Shown here in pieces: positions 9,712 through 17,375 of a stretch of 48,521 nucleotides of DNA. The DNA comes from Microbacterium sp. (GTDB lineage: Bacteria > Actinomycetota > Actinomycetes > Actinomycetales > Microbacteriaceae). Positions within the stretch are counted from its first letter, which is position 1. Every line of letters starts with the position of its first letter. The translations under genes and the position numbers were made by a program. The DNA lies in assembly GCA_002703245.1 (NCBI GenBank), contig NZTV01000087.1, positions 1 through 48,521 of the forward strand, read 5' to 3'. Below the pieces are notes generated by a model that searched no databases, had not been told where the DNA came from, and was given only the letters and a program-made list of their open reading frames with translations.

Positions 9712-10526
9712 CAGGCGGACACTCCTTCGGTGAGGGCTGCCGGGGCACCCGCCTCCCGAGGCGTGAACGACTCGAAGACGCCGTAGGCGATGATCCGTTC
9801 CGCCAGGGAGTACATGGGGCTGCAGCTGGTCATGGTGATGAACTTGCCGTCCGCCTCGATCTCCGGCTGCTGCGGAACGGCGGCCAGCACGTCCACCTCG
9901 TTCGGCGTCACGTACTCGAGAGTGCGGAACCGGTAGGTGTACCACCCCTCCTCGACCTCGACGACGATCGCGTCGCCCACCCGGAGGTCGGCGATCTGAT
10001 TGAACGGCTTGCCGTAGGTCGTGCGGTGCGCGGCGACGGCGAAGTTGCCCGTCTCGCCCGGCATCGGTGAACCCGGGTAGTGTCCGATCCCGATCGGGTC
10101 GAGTGTTCCGGCGCGAGTGACCCCTCCCGCCATCGGTACCGCATAGTCCTCTCCGAACCGCGGCACGTGCATGACGCCGAACACCTCGGTGTCGGCGGGT
10201 TCGGCGAGGACGGGGATCTCGACGTCGTCGTCGGTCTCGTCCGGCGTCTCGGACGCCGACGGCTCGGGGATCACCGGTGGTGCCTGCTGCGCCCACTGCT
10301 CGGAGAGTTCGGTCCCCTCGGCGTTGCGCTGTGCGCCGTAGATGAAATCGCCGATCCACAGCTGCCAGGCGACGTAGAGCATGGCGATGACCCCGGCGGT
10401 GATCAGGAGTTCCCCGATGACACCCGTCACCGACGCACGGCGTCGTGGCCGGGCTGTCCGTCGACGACCGGAACGATCGCGCAACGCAGCGGCCGGCTGA
10501 GGTTCGACACTGGTCTGCTCGCCCAC
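9711..10526 (-). CDS. Class E sortase
   Basis: A 271-aa membrane-anchored cysteine transpeptidase. A basic N-terminus of about 32 residues precedes one membrane helix (about 35-57). A Pro/Glu/Asp-rich linker follows, then the sortase beta-barrel (about 105-260) with the catalytic His in VAAHRTTYG, the nucleophile Cys in TMTSC and the catalytic Arg in AERIIAYG. This pattern (TxTC-type motif) fits class E enzymes, which in actinobacteria attach proteins carrying LAXTG signals to the wall. GTG 10526 has no Shine-Dalgarno sequence but lies 6 nt after a TAGACT hexamer, so the mRNA may be leaderless. No sortase substrate with a sorting signal is visible in the window. Confidence 0.9.
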   Translation of the reverse strand: MGEQTSVEPQPAAALRDRSGRRRTARPRRRASVTGVIGELLITAGVIAMLYVAWQLWIGDFIYGAQRNAEGTELSEQWAQQAPPVIPEPSASETPDETDDDVEIPVLAEPADTEVFGVMHVPRFGEDYAVPMAGGVTRAGTLDPIGIGHYPGSPMPGETGNFAVAAHRTTYGKPFNQIADLRVGDAIVVEVEEGWYTYRFRTLEYVTPNEVDVLAAVPQQPEIEADGKFITMTSCSPMYSLAERIIAYGVFESFTPREAGAPAALTEGVSA

Positions 10527-10532
10527 ACGGCG

Positions 10533-10538
10533 AGTCTA
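10533..10538 (-). promoter_or_regulatory. Putative -10 element of the sortase operon (leaderless)
   Basis: On the minus strand TAGACT is followed by 6 nt and then the sortase GTG at 10526. The spacing puts the transcription start at or next to the start codon. Confidence 0.5.
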
Positions 10539-10567
10539 ATGACCACATGCTGTGGCACCGCTGGCAG

Positions 10568-10573
10568 TAGACT
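10568..10573 (+). promoter_or_regulatory. Putative -10 element of crgA (leaderless)
   Basis: TAGACT, identical to the divergent sortase -10, ends 6 nt before the crgA ATG at 10580. The two hexamers are 29 bp apart and back to back. No ribosome binding site precedes the ATG. Confidence 0.55.
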
Positions 10574-10579
10574 GTCGGC

Positions 10580-10819
10580 ATGGCACGCCCCGGACGAGAC
10601 GACGACGCGATGGCGGAACGCCCCGAAGGCGAACCGGCCCCGAACCCGGTGTGGTTCAAGCCGATCATGCTCGGCCTGATGCTGCTCGGACTCGTGTGGG
10701 TGCTGGTGTTCTATCTGAGCGCCACGCAGTTCCCGATCCCGGATATCGGCGCCTGGAATCTCGTGATCGGCTTCGGTATCGCCTTCGTCGGTTTCCTCAT
10801 GACCACGCGCTGGCGCTGA
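10580..10819 (+). CDS. crgA: Cell division protein CrgA
   Basis: A 79-aa protein with a polar N-terminus (residues 1-28) and two membrane helices (about 30-48 and 59-77) joined by a short loop containing FPIPDIG; this is the CrgA (UPF0233) family. CrgA interacts with FtsZ, FtsI and FtsQ and coordinates septum formation with peptidoglycan synthesis in Actinobacteria. The location next to the rodA-pbpA-kinase operon is conserved. It is transcribed divergently from the sortase and followed by a clear terminator at 10841-10868. Confidence 0.95.
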   Translation: MARPGRDDDAMAERPEGEPAPNPVWFKPIMLGLMLLGLVWVLVFYLSATQFPIPDIGAWNLVIGFGIAFVGFLMTTRWR

Positions 10820-10840
10820 CCGGCGTCTCCGGAGAGAACG

Positions 10841-10868
10841 ACACCGTCCCTGATGGGGCGGTGTTTTT
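10841..10868 (+). terminator. Rho-independent terminator after crgA
   Basis: ACACCGTCCC (10841-10850) pairs with GGGGCGGTGT (10855-10864) around a TGAT loop, with one T-G wobble, followed by a run of five T (10864-10868). It lies 22 nt after the crgA stop. Confidence 0.85.
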
Positions 10869-10870
10869 CG

Positions 10871-10935
10871 TTGTCCACATGTGGATAATTACACCGGTGT
10901 GATTTCTCCCCACCTGTGGAAGAGCCTGTGGATAA
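10871..10935. promoter_or_regulatory. Cluster of DnaA-box-like sites between crgA and the rhomboid gene
   Basis: TTGTCCACA (10871-10879) abuts TGTGGATAA (10880-10888), forming an inverted pair with no spacer; TGTGGAAGA (10915-10923) and a perfect TGTGGATAA (10927-10935) follow. Two of the four match the TTATCCACA consensus perfectly and one has a single change. They start 3 bp after the crgA terminator and end 8 bp before the rhomboid stop, so they serve no obvious promoter. Confidence 0.7.
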
Positions 10936-10942
10936 CTCCCGC

Positions 10943-11821
10943 TCAGAAGTAGAGGAACGGCGGGATGAGCAAAAGTGCGAGCAGTCCGACCGCGACGGCG
11001 ATCAGCAAGGCGATCTGGAGGATCCGCCGACGCGGTGACCGCGTCACCGAGAAGATGAATCCGACGAGCGCACCGACGACGAGTCCGCCCACGTGCGCCT
11101 GCCAGGAGACGTTGAAGCCCGGGATGAACCCGATGACGAGGTTGAGCCCGAGAATGATGGCGATCCCGGTGACATTCGCTCCGAGGTGTCGTCCGATGAC
11201 GAGAAGGGCTCCGAACAGGCCGAAGATCGCACCCGAGGCCCCCACGACGGGCGTCGAGAAGGACAGGAGGGCGACGGCGACCGATCCCCCCAGTGTGCTG
11301 AGCACGTAGAGCGCGAGGAACCGCCACCGTCCGAGTAGCGGCTCGAGGCTGCGACCGATCAGCCACAGCGCCAGCATGTTCAACCCGATGTGCCAGAAGC
11401 TCGAGTGGACGAGGGCGACCGTGAGCACCGTCCACGGCTCGAACGCGACGGGAAGGACGGGGTAGAGGCTGGGTGCCCAGAACAGCAAGGTGCTCTGGAC
11501 GACCTCACCGATACCCGGGATGAGGGTGATGAGGTAGGTGAGGGCGGTCAGCGCGATGATCGCGTAGGTCACCACGGGGCGGCCGCCGTAGGTGGCGACC
11601 GCCCGTGGCCGTGACCAACGCTTCTCCGCCTTGCGCTGGGCGGTGGTGCGGTTCTTGCGTTGCTCGGCCATGCATTCCGGACAGATCACACCGACGGCAC
11701 CCTGGGTCTGACATTCCGGACAGATCGTCCGCAGGCAGCGCTGACAGAGCACGAAGCTCTGCCGCTCGGGGTGTCGGTAGCAGTAGTTGTCGGTGTTCTT
11801 CTGGAAGTCGGCCGAGGTCAT
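10943..11821 (-). CDS. Rhomboid family intramembrane serine protease with N-terminal Zn-ribbon-like region
   Basis: A 292-aa protein. The first about 55 residues hold cysteine/histidine pairs (CYRH, CQRC, CPEC, CPEC) that resemble a zinc ribbon or B-box. A basic linker follows, then six or seven membrane segments of a rhomboid protease. Catalytic Ser is in GASGAIFG and catalytic His in WQAHVGG; HxxxN of the oxyanion region appears as HIGLNM. Rhomboids cleave membrane proteins within the bilayer; the substrate here is unknown. ATG 11821 is the only sensible start. The combination of zinc-ribbon and rhomboid is common in actinobacteria and occurs next to ppiA, as here. Confidence 0.92.
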   Translation of the reverse strand: MTSADFQKNTDNYCYRHPERQSFVLCQRCLRTICPECQTQGAVGVICPECMAEQRKNRTTAQRKAEKRWSRPRAVATYGGRPVVTYAIIALTALTYLITLIPGIGEVVQSTLLFWAPSLYPVLPVAFEPWTVLTVALVHSSFWHIGLNMLALWLIGRSLEPLLGRWRFLALYVLSTLGGSVAVALLSFSTPVVGASGAIFGLFGALLVIGRHLGANVTGIAIILGLNLVIGFIPGFNVSWQAHVGGLVVGALVGFIFSVTRSPRRRILQIALLIAVAVGLLALLLIPPFLYF

Positions 11822-11841
11822 GGAAGGGCGTGGTCGAAGCG

Positions 11842-12399
11842 TCAGACCGCGACGATGTCGACCGACTCGAGCACGACCGGCTCGATCGGACGGTCACCGG
11901 CGGCGGTGGGAACCTTGCTGATCGCGTCGACGACCTTCTTGGAGTCTTCGTCGGCGACCTCGCCGAAGATGGTGTGCTTTCCCTGGAGCCACGGCGTGGG
12001 GTCGGTGGTGATGAAGAACTGCGAACCGTTCGTGCCCTCCGGCTTGCCGGTGATCGCGTTGCGGCGCAGGCCAGCGTTGGCCATCGCGAGCTTGTAGGGG
12101 TCGTTGAAGTTGAGCTCGCCGTTGATCTCGTCGTCGAAGGTGTAGCCCGGTCCGCCGACGCCCTGCCCGAGCGGGTCGCCGCCCTGGATCATGAAGCCGG
12201 GGATGATGCGGTGGAAGACGACGTCCTTGTAGAGCGGGCCCTCACCGGGCTGCCCGGCGGCGGGGTGGGTCCATGAACCCGTTCCGTCGGCGAGTCCCGT
12301 GAAGTTCTTCACGGTGCGGGGGGCGTGGTCCCCGAAGAGATTGACGACGATGTCGCCGTGGTTGGTGTGGATTGTGGCGACCGCGGTGTGCTGAGGCAT
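11842..12399 (-). CDS. Cyclophilin-type peptidyl-prolyl cis-trans isomerase
   Basis: A 185-aa cytoplasmic cyclophilin. The fold motifs VKNFTGLA, FHRIIPGFMIQGGDP, the substrate-pocket GSQFFIT and TPWLQGKHTIFGEV are all present; Arg and Phe of the FHRIIPGFMIQGG segment form the catalytic pocket. It catalyses proline isomerisation in protein folding and is equivalent to mycobacterial PpiA by position. I chose ATG 12399 (MPQHTAVATIHT), since the 19 extra residues of the longer frame have no family similarity. No clear ribosome binding site is present. The first gene of a leftward pair with the rhomboid gene (20-nt gap). Confidence 0.94.
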   Translation of the reverse strand: MPQHTAVATIHTNHGDIVVNLFGDHAPRTVKNFTGLADGTGSWTHPAAGQPGEGPLYKDVVFHRIIPGFMIQGGDPLGQGVGGPGYTFDDEINGELNFNDPYKLAMANAGLRRNAITGKPEGTNGSQFFITTDPTPWLQGKHTIFGEVADEDSKKVVDAISKVPTAAGDRPIEPVVLESVDIVAV

Positions 12400-12498
12400 G
12401 TGTATATTCTCGCAGAGTTGCGTGCAAGCCCTCCGTCTGGAGGATGCGTCTGGCAAGATGGGGAAAGACCGACAGTCCCGGATTTAGGGAGGGCCCCC

Positions 12499-13083
12499 GT
12501 GAGCCTGAGCCGCAAGCGCAAGAAGGAACTCCGCAAGCTCCAGCAGCAGGCGAACAAGCTGTGGGATTCGCAGCAGGTACTGGTTGACGAGGCCGCAGGT
12601 ATGGCGCGCGAGGCCAGCCGCCAGCTCGGCAACTACAACCGCGAGCAGATCGTTCCTCAGGTGCAGCAGGCCTACGGAAAGTACGCCGCACCGTACGTCG
12701 ACAAGAGTGTCGCGTATTCGAAGAACGTCCTCAGCGACAGGGTCGTTCCGGCGACCGGTGCCCTCGTCGGCTCCGCACTGTCGGTGTGGGATGCCGCGAA
12801 CGACACCCGCGATCGCCTCAAGGCCGGCAAGGGTCTGGGCGAGCTGGACTCGAAGAAGTACGCCAAGAAGGCCGACAAGTACGGCAAGGACGTGCAGAAG
12901 AAGCTCGCCAAGAAGCTGGCCGCTCTCGAGCCCGAGCCCAAGGGCATCGGAGCCGGAGGTGTGATCGCCATCATCCTCGGCGTGGCCGCTGCTGCCGGTG
13001 TGCTCTACGCGGCCTGGCAGACACTGCGCGCGGACGACGAGCTGTGGGTTGCCGACGACCCGCTGCGCGCACCCGACGCGTGA
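12499..13083 (+). CDS. Conserved membrane-anchored protein of unknown function
   Basis: A 194-aa protein that I cannot assign to a characterised family; similar proteins in related genomes are sometimes labelled helicase, for which I see no motif. Residues 1-60 are basic and predicted helical (KRKKELRKLQQQ), possibly coiled coil. The centre is amphipathic with many Lys/Ala (about 115-145), and one membrane helix lies near 153-172, followed by an acidic tail (DDELWVADD). GTG 12499 has a strong AGGGAGGG ribosome site at 12486-12493. Its stop overlaps the next gene by 4 nt (GTGA), suggesting a two-gene operon. Confidence 0.82.
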   Translation: MSLSRKRKKELRKLQQQANKLWDSQQVLVDEAAGMAREASRQLGNYNREQIVPQVQQAYGKYAAPYVDKSVAYSKNVLSDRVVPATGALVGSALSVWDAANDTRDRLKAGKGLGELDSKKYAKKADKYGKDVQKKLAKKLAALEPEPKGIGAGGVIAIILGVAAAAGVLYAAWQTLRADDELWVADDPLRAPDA

Positions 13084-13568
13084 GCGACGCTCCGTCTTCA
13101 CCACGTCGAGCCCGTGACGCCGCCCAGGCGCGCGGGCTCGACGTGTCTTTCCGGGAACGCCCGGCCGCAAAGAGTCTTCCCGAAGCGGCGGAGGCGCTCG
13201 GCATCCCACCCCGGAGCATCGTCAAGACGCTCGTGGTCAAGCGATCCGACGACAGGTGCCTCTTCGCGTTGGTGCCGGGCGACCGTGCGATCTCATGGCC
13301 GAAGCTGCGCGCCCTGGTCGGCGTGAATCGCCTTCAGCTCGCGCCGCCGGATCTTGCACACGCGGCCACCGGATACGAGCGGGGCACCATCGTTCCCGTG
13401 GGGAGCACCAACGATCTTCCGATCTTTGCCGACGAATCCATCGTGGGCGAGCGGATCGCGATGGGGGCCGGCGCGCACGGGTACAGCATGTTCGTCGACG
13501 CGGACGCGATCATCGCGTCCTACGGCGCCGTCGTCGCCGACATCACCAAGCCTCTCGACGCCGACTGA
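13080..13568 (+). CDS. YbaK/EbsC family aminoacyl-tRNA deacylase-like protein
   Basis: A 162-aa single-domain protein of the YbaK/ProX superfamily, which hydrolyses mischarged Cys- or Ala-tRNA(Pro) in trans. The catalytic-type lysine lies in the SIVKTLVVK segment, and the family's late GSTNDLPIFAD and GAGAHGYSM motifs are visible. GTG 13080 overlaps the upstream stop (GTGA); in-frame extensions further upstream lie in the previous gene. Substrate specificity cannot be read from the sequence. The stop is directly adjacent to the convergent NUDIX stop with no intergenic bases. Confidence 0.88.
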   Translation: MSDAPSSPRRARDAAQARGLDVSFRERPAAKSLPEAAEALGIPPRSIVKTLVVKRSDDRCLFALVPGDRAISWPKLRALVGVNRLQLAPPDLAHAATGYERGTIVPVGSTNDLPIFADESIVGERIAMGAGAHGYSMFVDADAIIASYGAVVADITKPLDAD

Positions 13569-13994
13569 TCACAGATCGCCTGACATCCGCAACGCGATGT
13601 CGACGAGCTTGACCCGCTGCAGGCCGCGGACGGTGTCGAGCGGGAACCAGCCCGCCCGATCGGTCGACCCGTCGACCTCGTTGCGCAGCTTTCCTCCGGT
13701 GATGTGCGCGCGGTAGACGATCCGCAGCGCGTGCAGCGGGCCCTCGGCGTCATCGGAGACACGCCGACCCTCGGGGATGACGCGGGAATGGATCCCGAGG
13801 AGCTCGTCAATCTCGACGCGGTAGCCGGTCTCCTCCCACACCTCTCGGCGGGCCGCCTTCTCGGGGTCCTCCCCCGGTTCGAGGCCGCCGCCGGGCATGG
13901 TCCACGCGGCACGCCGACCCTCGATCCAATGGGCCAGCAGCAGGCGACGGTCCTCGTCCACCACCACGGCGTACGCTGCGACCCGCATGTCCAT
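13569..13994 (-). CDS. NUDIX hydrolase
   Basis: A 141-aa protein with a full NUDIX box: Gly-rich start at GGGLEPGED, then REVWEETGY, matching the GX5EX7REUXEEXGU consensus. Such enzymes hydrolyse nucleoside diphosphates linked to another group; the substrate cannot be predicted. The N-terminal strand MRVAAYAVVVDEDRRLLL is typical. ATG 13994 is used; ATG 13988 (third codon) is equally possible. It lies downstream of the two tRNA genes and ends back to back with the YbaK gene. Confidence 0.9.
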   Translation of the reverse strand: MDMRVAAYAVVVDEDRRLLLAHWIEGRRAAWTMPGGGLEPGEDPEKAARREVWEETGYRVEIDELLGIHSRVIPEGRRVSDDAEGPLHALRIVYRAHITGGKLRNEVDGSTDRAGWFPLDTVRGLQRVKLVDIALRMSGDL

Positions 13995-14055
13995 TCGGAC
14001 AGACTATCCGGCGGCGCACGACGAAGCCCCGGCCGTGGCCGGGGCTGTCGAGATG

Positions 14056-14128
14056 TGGAGCCTAGGAGATTCGAACTCCTGACATCCTGCTTGCAAAGCA
14101 GGCGCTCTACCAACTGAGCTAAGGCCCC
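14056..14128 (-). tRNA. tRNA-Ala (anticodon TGC)
   Basis: A 73-nt cloverleaf on the minus strand: acceptor GGGGCCT pairs with AGGCTCC (one G-T), D arm AGCTCAGTTGGTAGAGC, anticodon stem CCTGC/GCAGG with loop TTTGCAA (anticodon at 14093-14095), T loop TTCGAAT. Discriminator A; CCA is not encoded. It follows tRNA-Ile by 11 nt downstream of gyrA, as in many actinobacteria. Confidence 0.97.
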
Positions 14129-14139
14129 GGGGCTGTGAG

Positions 14140-14213
14140 TGGGGCTACCAGGACTTGAACCTGGGACCTCTTCATTATCAGTGAAGCGCTCTAACCGCCT
14201 GAGCTATAGCCCC
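14140..14213 (-). tRNA. tRNA-Ile (anticodon GAT)
   Basis: A 74-nt cloverleaf on the minus strand: acceptor GGGGCTA pairs perfectly with TAGCCCC, D arm AGCTCAGGCGGTTAGAGC, anticodon stem CTTCA/TGAAG with loop CTGATAA (anticodon at 14177-14179), T loop TTCAAGT. Discriminator A; CCA not encoded. Probably co-transcribed with tRNA-Ala. Confidence 0.97.
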
Positions 14214-14294
14214 TTGTGGAGTGACAGCCGGAGCCGTCAACCTCCAAGACTTTACCCGATGTGCGCGGCATTCACGAAATCGGGTCGGCGGCGC

Positions 14295-14699
14295 TCAGTT
14301 GGAGGTGAATCCGACCAGCAGTCCGCCGGTGACCTTCACCGCGAGGTTGTAGACGCCGGCGACGACAGCGCCCATCACGGTGATGACCACAAGGTTCAAA
14401 ATCGCCACGACGGACGAATACGCCAGCACCTGCGGGAACCCCACGAAGGCGGTGATGGAGATCCCGCCGTCCGAGAAGCTCGTGAAGAACTCGTCCACCT
14501 GACTGATGATCCCGGTCGTCGACACGATGGCGTACACCAGGAGGTACGACACCACCGTGGCGATCGCGACGGCGACCGCCGCGAGGAAGGACAGCTTCAC
14601 CGCGGACCAGAAGTCCACGTACACCAGGCGCAGGCGCACCTGCTTCGTGCTGGCCTTGGAACTGGATTTCTTCGCGAGCTTGTCGGCTACCGTGCTCAT
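14295..14699 (-). CDS. DUF3566 membrane protein downstream of gyrA
   Basis: A 134-aa protein with a basic N-terminus (residues 1-25), a membrane helix near 33-58, a polar segment (60-85) and a second helix near 90-122. DUF3566 proteins are found almost only directly after gyrA in actinobacteria; their function is unknown. The ATG overlaps the gyrA stop (ATGA), implying coupled translation. Confidence 0.92.
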   Translation of the reverse strand: MSTVADKLAKKSSSKASTKQVRLRLVYVDFWSAVKLSFLAAVAVAIATVVSYLLVYAIVSTTGIISQVDEFFTSFSDGGISITAFVGFPQVLAYSSVVAILNLVVITVMGAVVAGVYNLAVKVTGGLLVGFTSN

Positions 14700-17248
14700 G
14701 CGTCCATACTCTTCTCAGTCGAGGGGGAATCGTCCGAGGGTGCAGACGGACTCTCTTCCTCGGCGGCTTCTTCGGCCAGCCCCCGCTCGGTGTTGCGAGC
14801 GATCGCGAGGATCTTGTCGTCGTCTCCCAGACGAGCGAAAACCACACCCATGGTGTCGCGACCCTTGGCGGGGACCTCGGCCACGGCAGAGCGTACCACC
14901 TTGCCGCTGGCAAGGACCACCAAGACCTCGTCGTCGCTGTGCACGAGTAGACCGCCGGCGAGAACCCCCCGGTCATCGTGGAGTTTGGCCACCTTGATGC
15001 CGAGGCCGCCGCGACTCTGGGTGCGGTACTGCGCCACCTCGGTGCGCTTGGCGTAGCCGCCATCGGTCACGACGAACACGAACTCGTCGTCCTTGGCCAC
15101 CGAGGCCGACAGCAGGCTGTCGTCATCGCGGAAGGTCATGCCCTTCACGCCCTCCGTCGCGCGCCCCATCGGACGCAGCGCCTCGTCGGTCGCGGTGAAA
15201 CGCAGTGACATGCCGTTGCGGCTGATGAGGAGGATGTCCTCGTCGGCATCCACGAGAAGCGCACTGACCAGCTCGTCCTCGTCGCGCAGACGGATCGCGA
15301 TGACACCGCCCTGACGGTTGGTGTCGTAGTCGGTCAGGCGGGTCTTCTTGACCAGCCCGCTCCGGGTGGCGAGCACGAGGTAGTCGGCCACGTTGTAGTC
15401 GCGGATGTCGCGGATCTGCGCGATCTCCTCGTCCGGCTGGAGCGCGAGCAGGTTGGCGACGTGCTGTCCCTTCGCGTCACGACCTCCCTCGGGCACTTCG
15501 TACGCCTTCGCACGATAGACCCGGCCCTTGGTGGTGAAAAACAGCAGCCAGTGGTGGGTGGTCGTGACGAAGAAGTGCTCGACGACATCGTCGGCGCGCA
15601 GTTGTGCGCCACGGACGCCACGGCCGCCACGGTGCTGCGAGCGATAGTTGTCGCTGCGTGTGCGCTTGATGTAGCCGGCGCGCGTGACGGTGACGACCAT
15701 CTCCTCTTCGGGGATCAGGTCTTCGACCGACATGTCGCCGTCGAATCCGGGGAGGATGTGGGTGCGACGGTCGTCGCCGAACTTGTCCACGATCGCGCGC
15801 AGTTCGTCACGGACGATGGCGCGCTGGCGGGTCTGGTCGCCGAGGATGTCGTGGTAGTCGGCGATCTGCGCCTCGAGCTCGCTGGCCTCGTCGATGATCT
15901 TCTGTCGTTCCATCGCGGCCAGACGACGCAGCTGCATCGCCAGGATCGCGTCGGCCTGCACGTCGTCGATCTCGAGGAGGGTCTTCAGTCCGTCCCGCGC
16001 GTCATCGACGGTGGGCGAGCGGCGGATGAGGGCGATGACCTCGTCGAGGGCGTCGAGCGCCTTCAGGTATCCGCGCAGGATGTGCATCCGCTCTTCGGCC
16101 TTGCGCAGGCGGTAGCGGGTGCGGCGCACGATCACATCGATCTGGTGGTCGATCCAGTGGCTGATGAACCCGTCCAGCGCCAGCGTGCGCGGCACACCGT
16201 CGACGATCGCGAGCATGTTCGCGCCGAAGTTCTCCTGCAGCTGGGTGTGCTTGTACAGGTTGTTCAGCACGACCTTGGCGACCGCGTCGCGCTTGAGCAC
16301 GATCACCAGACGCTGCCCGGTCCGGTCGCTGGTCTCGTCGCGGATGTCGGCGATGCCGGTGATCTTCCCGTCGCGGGCCAGGTCACCGATCTTCACCGCG
16401 AGGTTGTCGGGGTTGACCTGGTACGGCAGTTCGGTGATCACCAGGCAGGTGCGGCCCTGGATCTCCTCGATCGCGACGACGGCGCGCATGGTGATCGAGC
16501 CGCGCCCGGTCCGATACGCCTCGCGGATGCCGCGGGTGCCGAGGATCTGCGCGCCGGTGGGGAAGTCCGGACCGGGGATGCGCTCGATGAGCGCTTCGAG
16601 CAGCTCGTCCCGCGGCGCATCCGGGTTGTCCAGGGCCCACAGGGCACCGTTGGCCACCTCGCGGAGGTTGTGCGGCGGGATGTTCGTGGCCATACCGACG
16701 GCGATGCCGACGGACCCGTTGACCAGAAGGTTCGGGAACCGCGAGGGCAGCACGGCGGGCTCCTGGGTCTGCCCGTCGTAGTTGTCCTGGAAGTCGACCG
16801 TCTCCTCTTCGATGTCGCGCACCATCTCGAGGGCGATGGTCGCCATCTTCGTCTCGGTGTATCGCGGCGCCGCGGCCCCCATGTTGCCCGGTGAGCCGAA
16901 GTTGCCCTGCCCCTGCGCGAGCGGGTATCGCATCGACCACGGCTGCACCAGACGCACCAACGCGTCATAGATCGCGCTGTCGCCGTGCGGGTGGTACTGA
17001 CCCATGACTTCGCCGACGACGCGCGCGCACTTGGAGAACGACTTGTCGGGACGGAAGCCACCGTCGTACATGCCGTAGATCACACGACGGTGCACCGGCT
17101 TCAAGCCGTCGCGCACGTCGGGAAGCGCACGGCCGACGATGACCGCCATCGCGTAGTCGAGGTAGCTGCGCTGCATCTCCAGCTGCAGATCGACCTGGTC
17201 GATCCGGCCGTGATCGTGCTCGGGAGTGGGGCGTTCTTCGTCAGCCAT
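14696..17248 (-). CDS. gyrA: DNA gyrase subunit A
   Basis: An 850-aa subunit that cuts and rejoins DNA in the A2B2 gyrase complex. The catalytic Tyr lies in AAPRYTE (about residue 130). The quinolone-resistance region reads [11 protein letters not shown], with Ser and Asp at the two classic resistance positions, the usual susceptible form. The C-terminal beta-pinwheel contains a GyrA box QHRGGRG instead of the common QRRGGRG. An acidic/Ser-rich tail follows. GGAG lies 7 nt upstream of ATG 17248. gyrB is upstream with a 127-bp gap holding an inverted repeat. Confidence 0.98.
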   Translation of the reverse strand: MADEERPTPEHDHGRIDQVDLQLEMQRSYLDYAMAVIVGRALPDVRDGLKPVHRRVIYGMYDGGFRPDKSFSKCARVVGEVMGQYHPHGDSAIYDALVRLVQPWSMRYPLAQGQGNFGSPGNMGAAAPRYTETKMATIALEMVRDIEEETVDFQDNYDGQTQEPAVLPSRFPNLLVNGSVGIAVGMATNIPPHNLREVANGALWALDNPDAPRDELLEALIERIPGPDFPTGAQILGTRGIREAYRTGRGSITMRAVVAIEEIQGRTCLVITELPYQVNPDNLAVKIGDLARDGKITGIADIRDETSDRTGQRLVIVLKRDAVAKVVLNNLYKHTQLQENFGANMLAIVDGVPRTLALDGFISHWIDHQIDVIVRRTRYRLRKAEERMHILRGYLKALDALDEVIALIRRSPTVDDARDGLKTLLEIDDVQADAILAMQLRRLAAMERQKIIDEASELEAQIADYHDILGDQTRQRAIVRDELRAIVDKFGDDRRTHILPGFDGDMSVEDLIPEEEMVVTVTRAGYIKRTRSDNYRSQHRGGRGVRGAQLRADDVVEHFFVTTTHHWLLFFTTKGRVYRAKAYEVPEGGRDAKGQHVANLLALQPDEEIAQIRDIRDYNVADYLVLATRSGLVKKTRLTDYDTNRQGGVIAIRLRDEDELVSALLVDADEDILLISRNGMSLRFTATDEALRPMGRATEGVKGMTFRDDDSLLSASVAKDDEFVFVVTDGGYAKRTEVAQYRTQSRGGLGIKVAKLHDDRGVLAGGLLVHSDDEVLVVLASGKVVRSAVAEVPAKGRDTMGVVFARLGDDDKILAIARNTERGLAEEAAEEESPSAPSDDSPSTEKSMDA

Positions 17249-17268
17249 GTGGTTTCTCCGTGTCCGTG

Positions 17269-17360
17269 CGTTTCGTCTCTTCGCTTCGCACTCCGCTCAG
17301 CTCCCGGAAGGAAGCCCCTGCGAAGGCCTGGTCGTTGAGCGAGCGAAGCGAGACGAAACG
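17269..17360. repeat. Imperfect inverted repeat in the gyrB-gyrA gap
   Basis: CGTTTCGTCTC (17269-17279) is matched by GAGACGAAACG (17350-17360). The right arm continues outward as GGTCGTTGAGCGAGCGAAGC (from 17330), and the left arm continues as TTCGCTTCGC with several mismatches. The element fills most of the 127-bp gap between the gyrB stop and the gyrA start. It is a different family from the 35-bp palindromes near parA. I recall similar TCGTTGAGCGAGCG elements scattered in Microbacterium genomes, but cannot check copy number here. Confidence 0.7.
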
Positions 17361-17375
17361 CCCACGACCTGTTGT

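Noticed and set aside
10820..10942. Part of oriC
   Set aside because: Boxes are present but about 12 kb from dnaA with gyrase and other genes between and no AT-rich element, so reported as a separate cluster.
12499..13083. Helicase
   Set aside because: No Walker or helicase motifs; only a basic coiled part and one membrane helix.
15461..16894. 477-codon plus-strand frame opposite gyrA
   Set aside because: Shadow of gyrA, which has intact catalytic motifs; no domain in the antisense translation.
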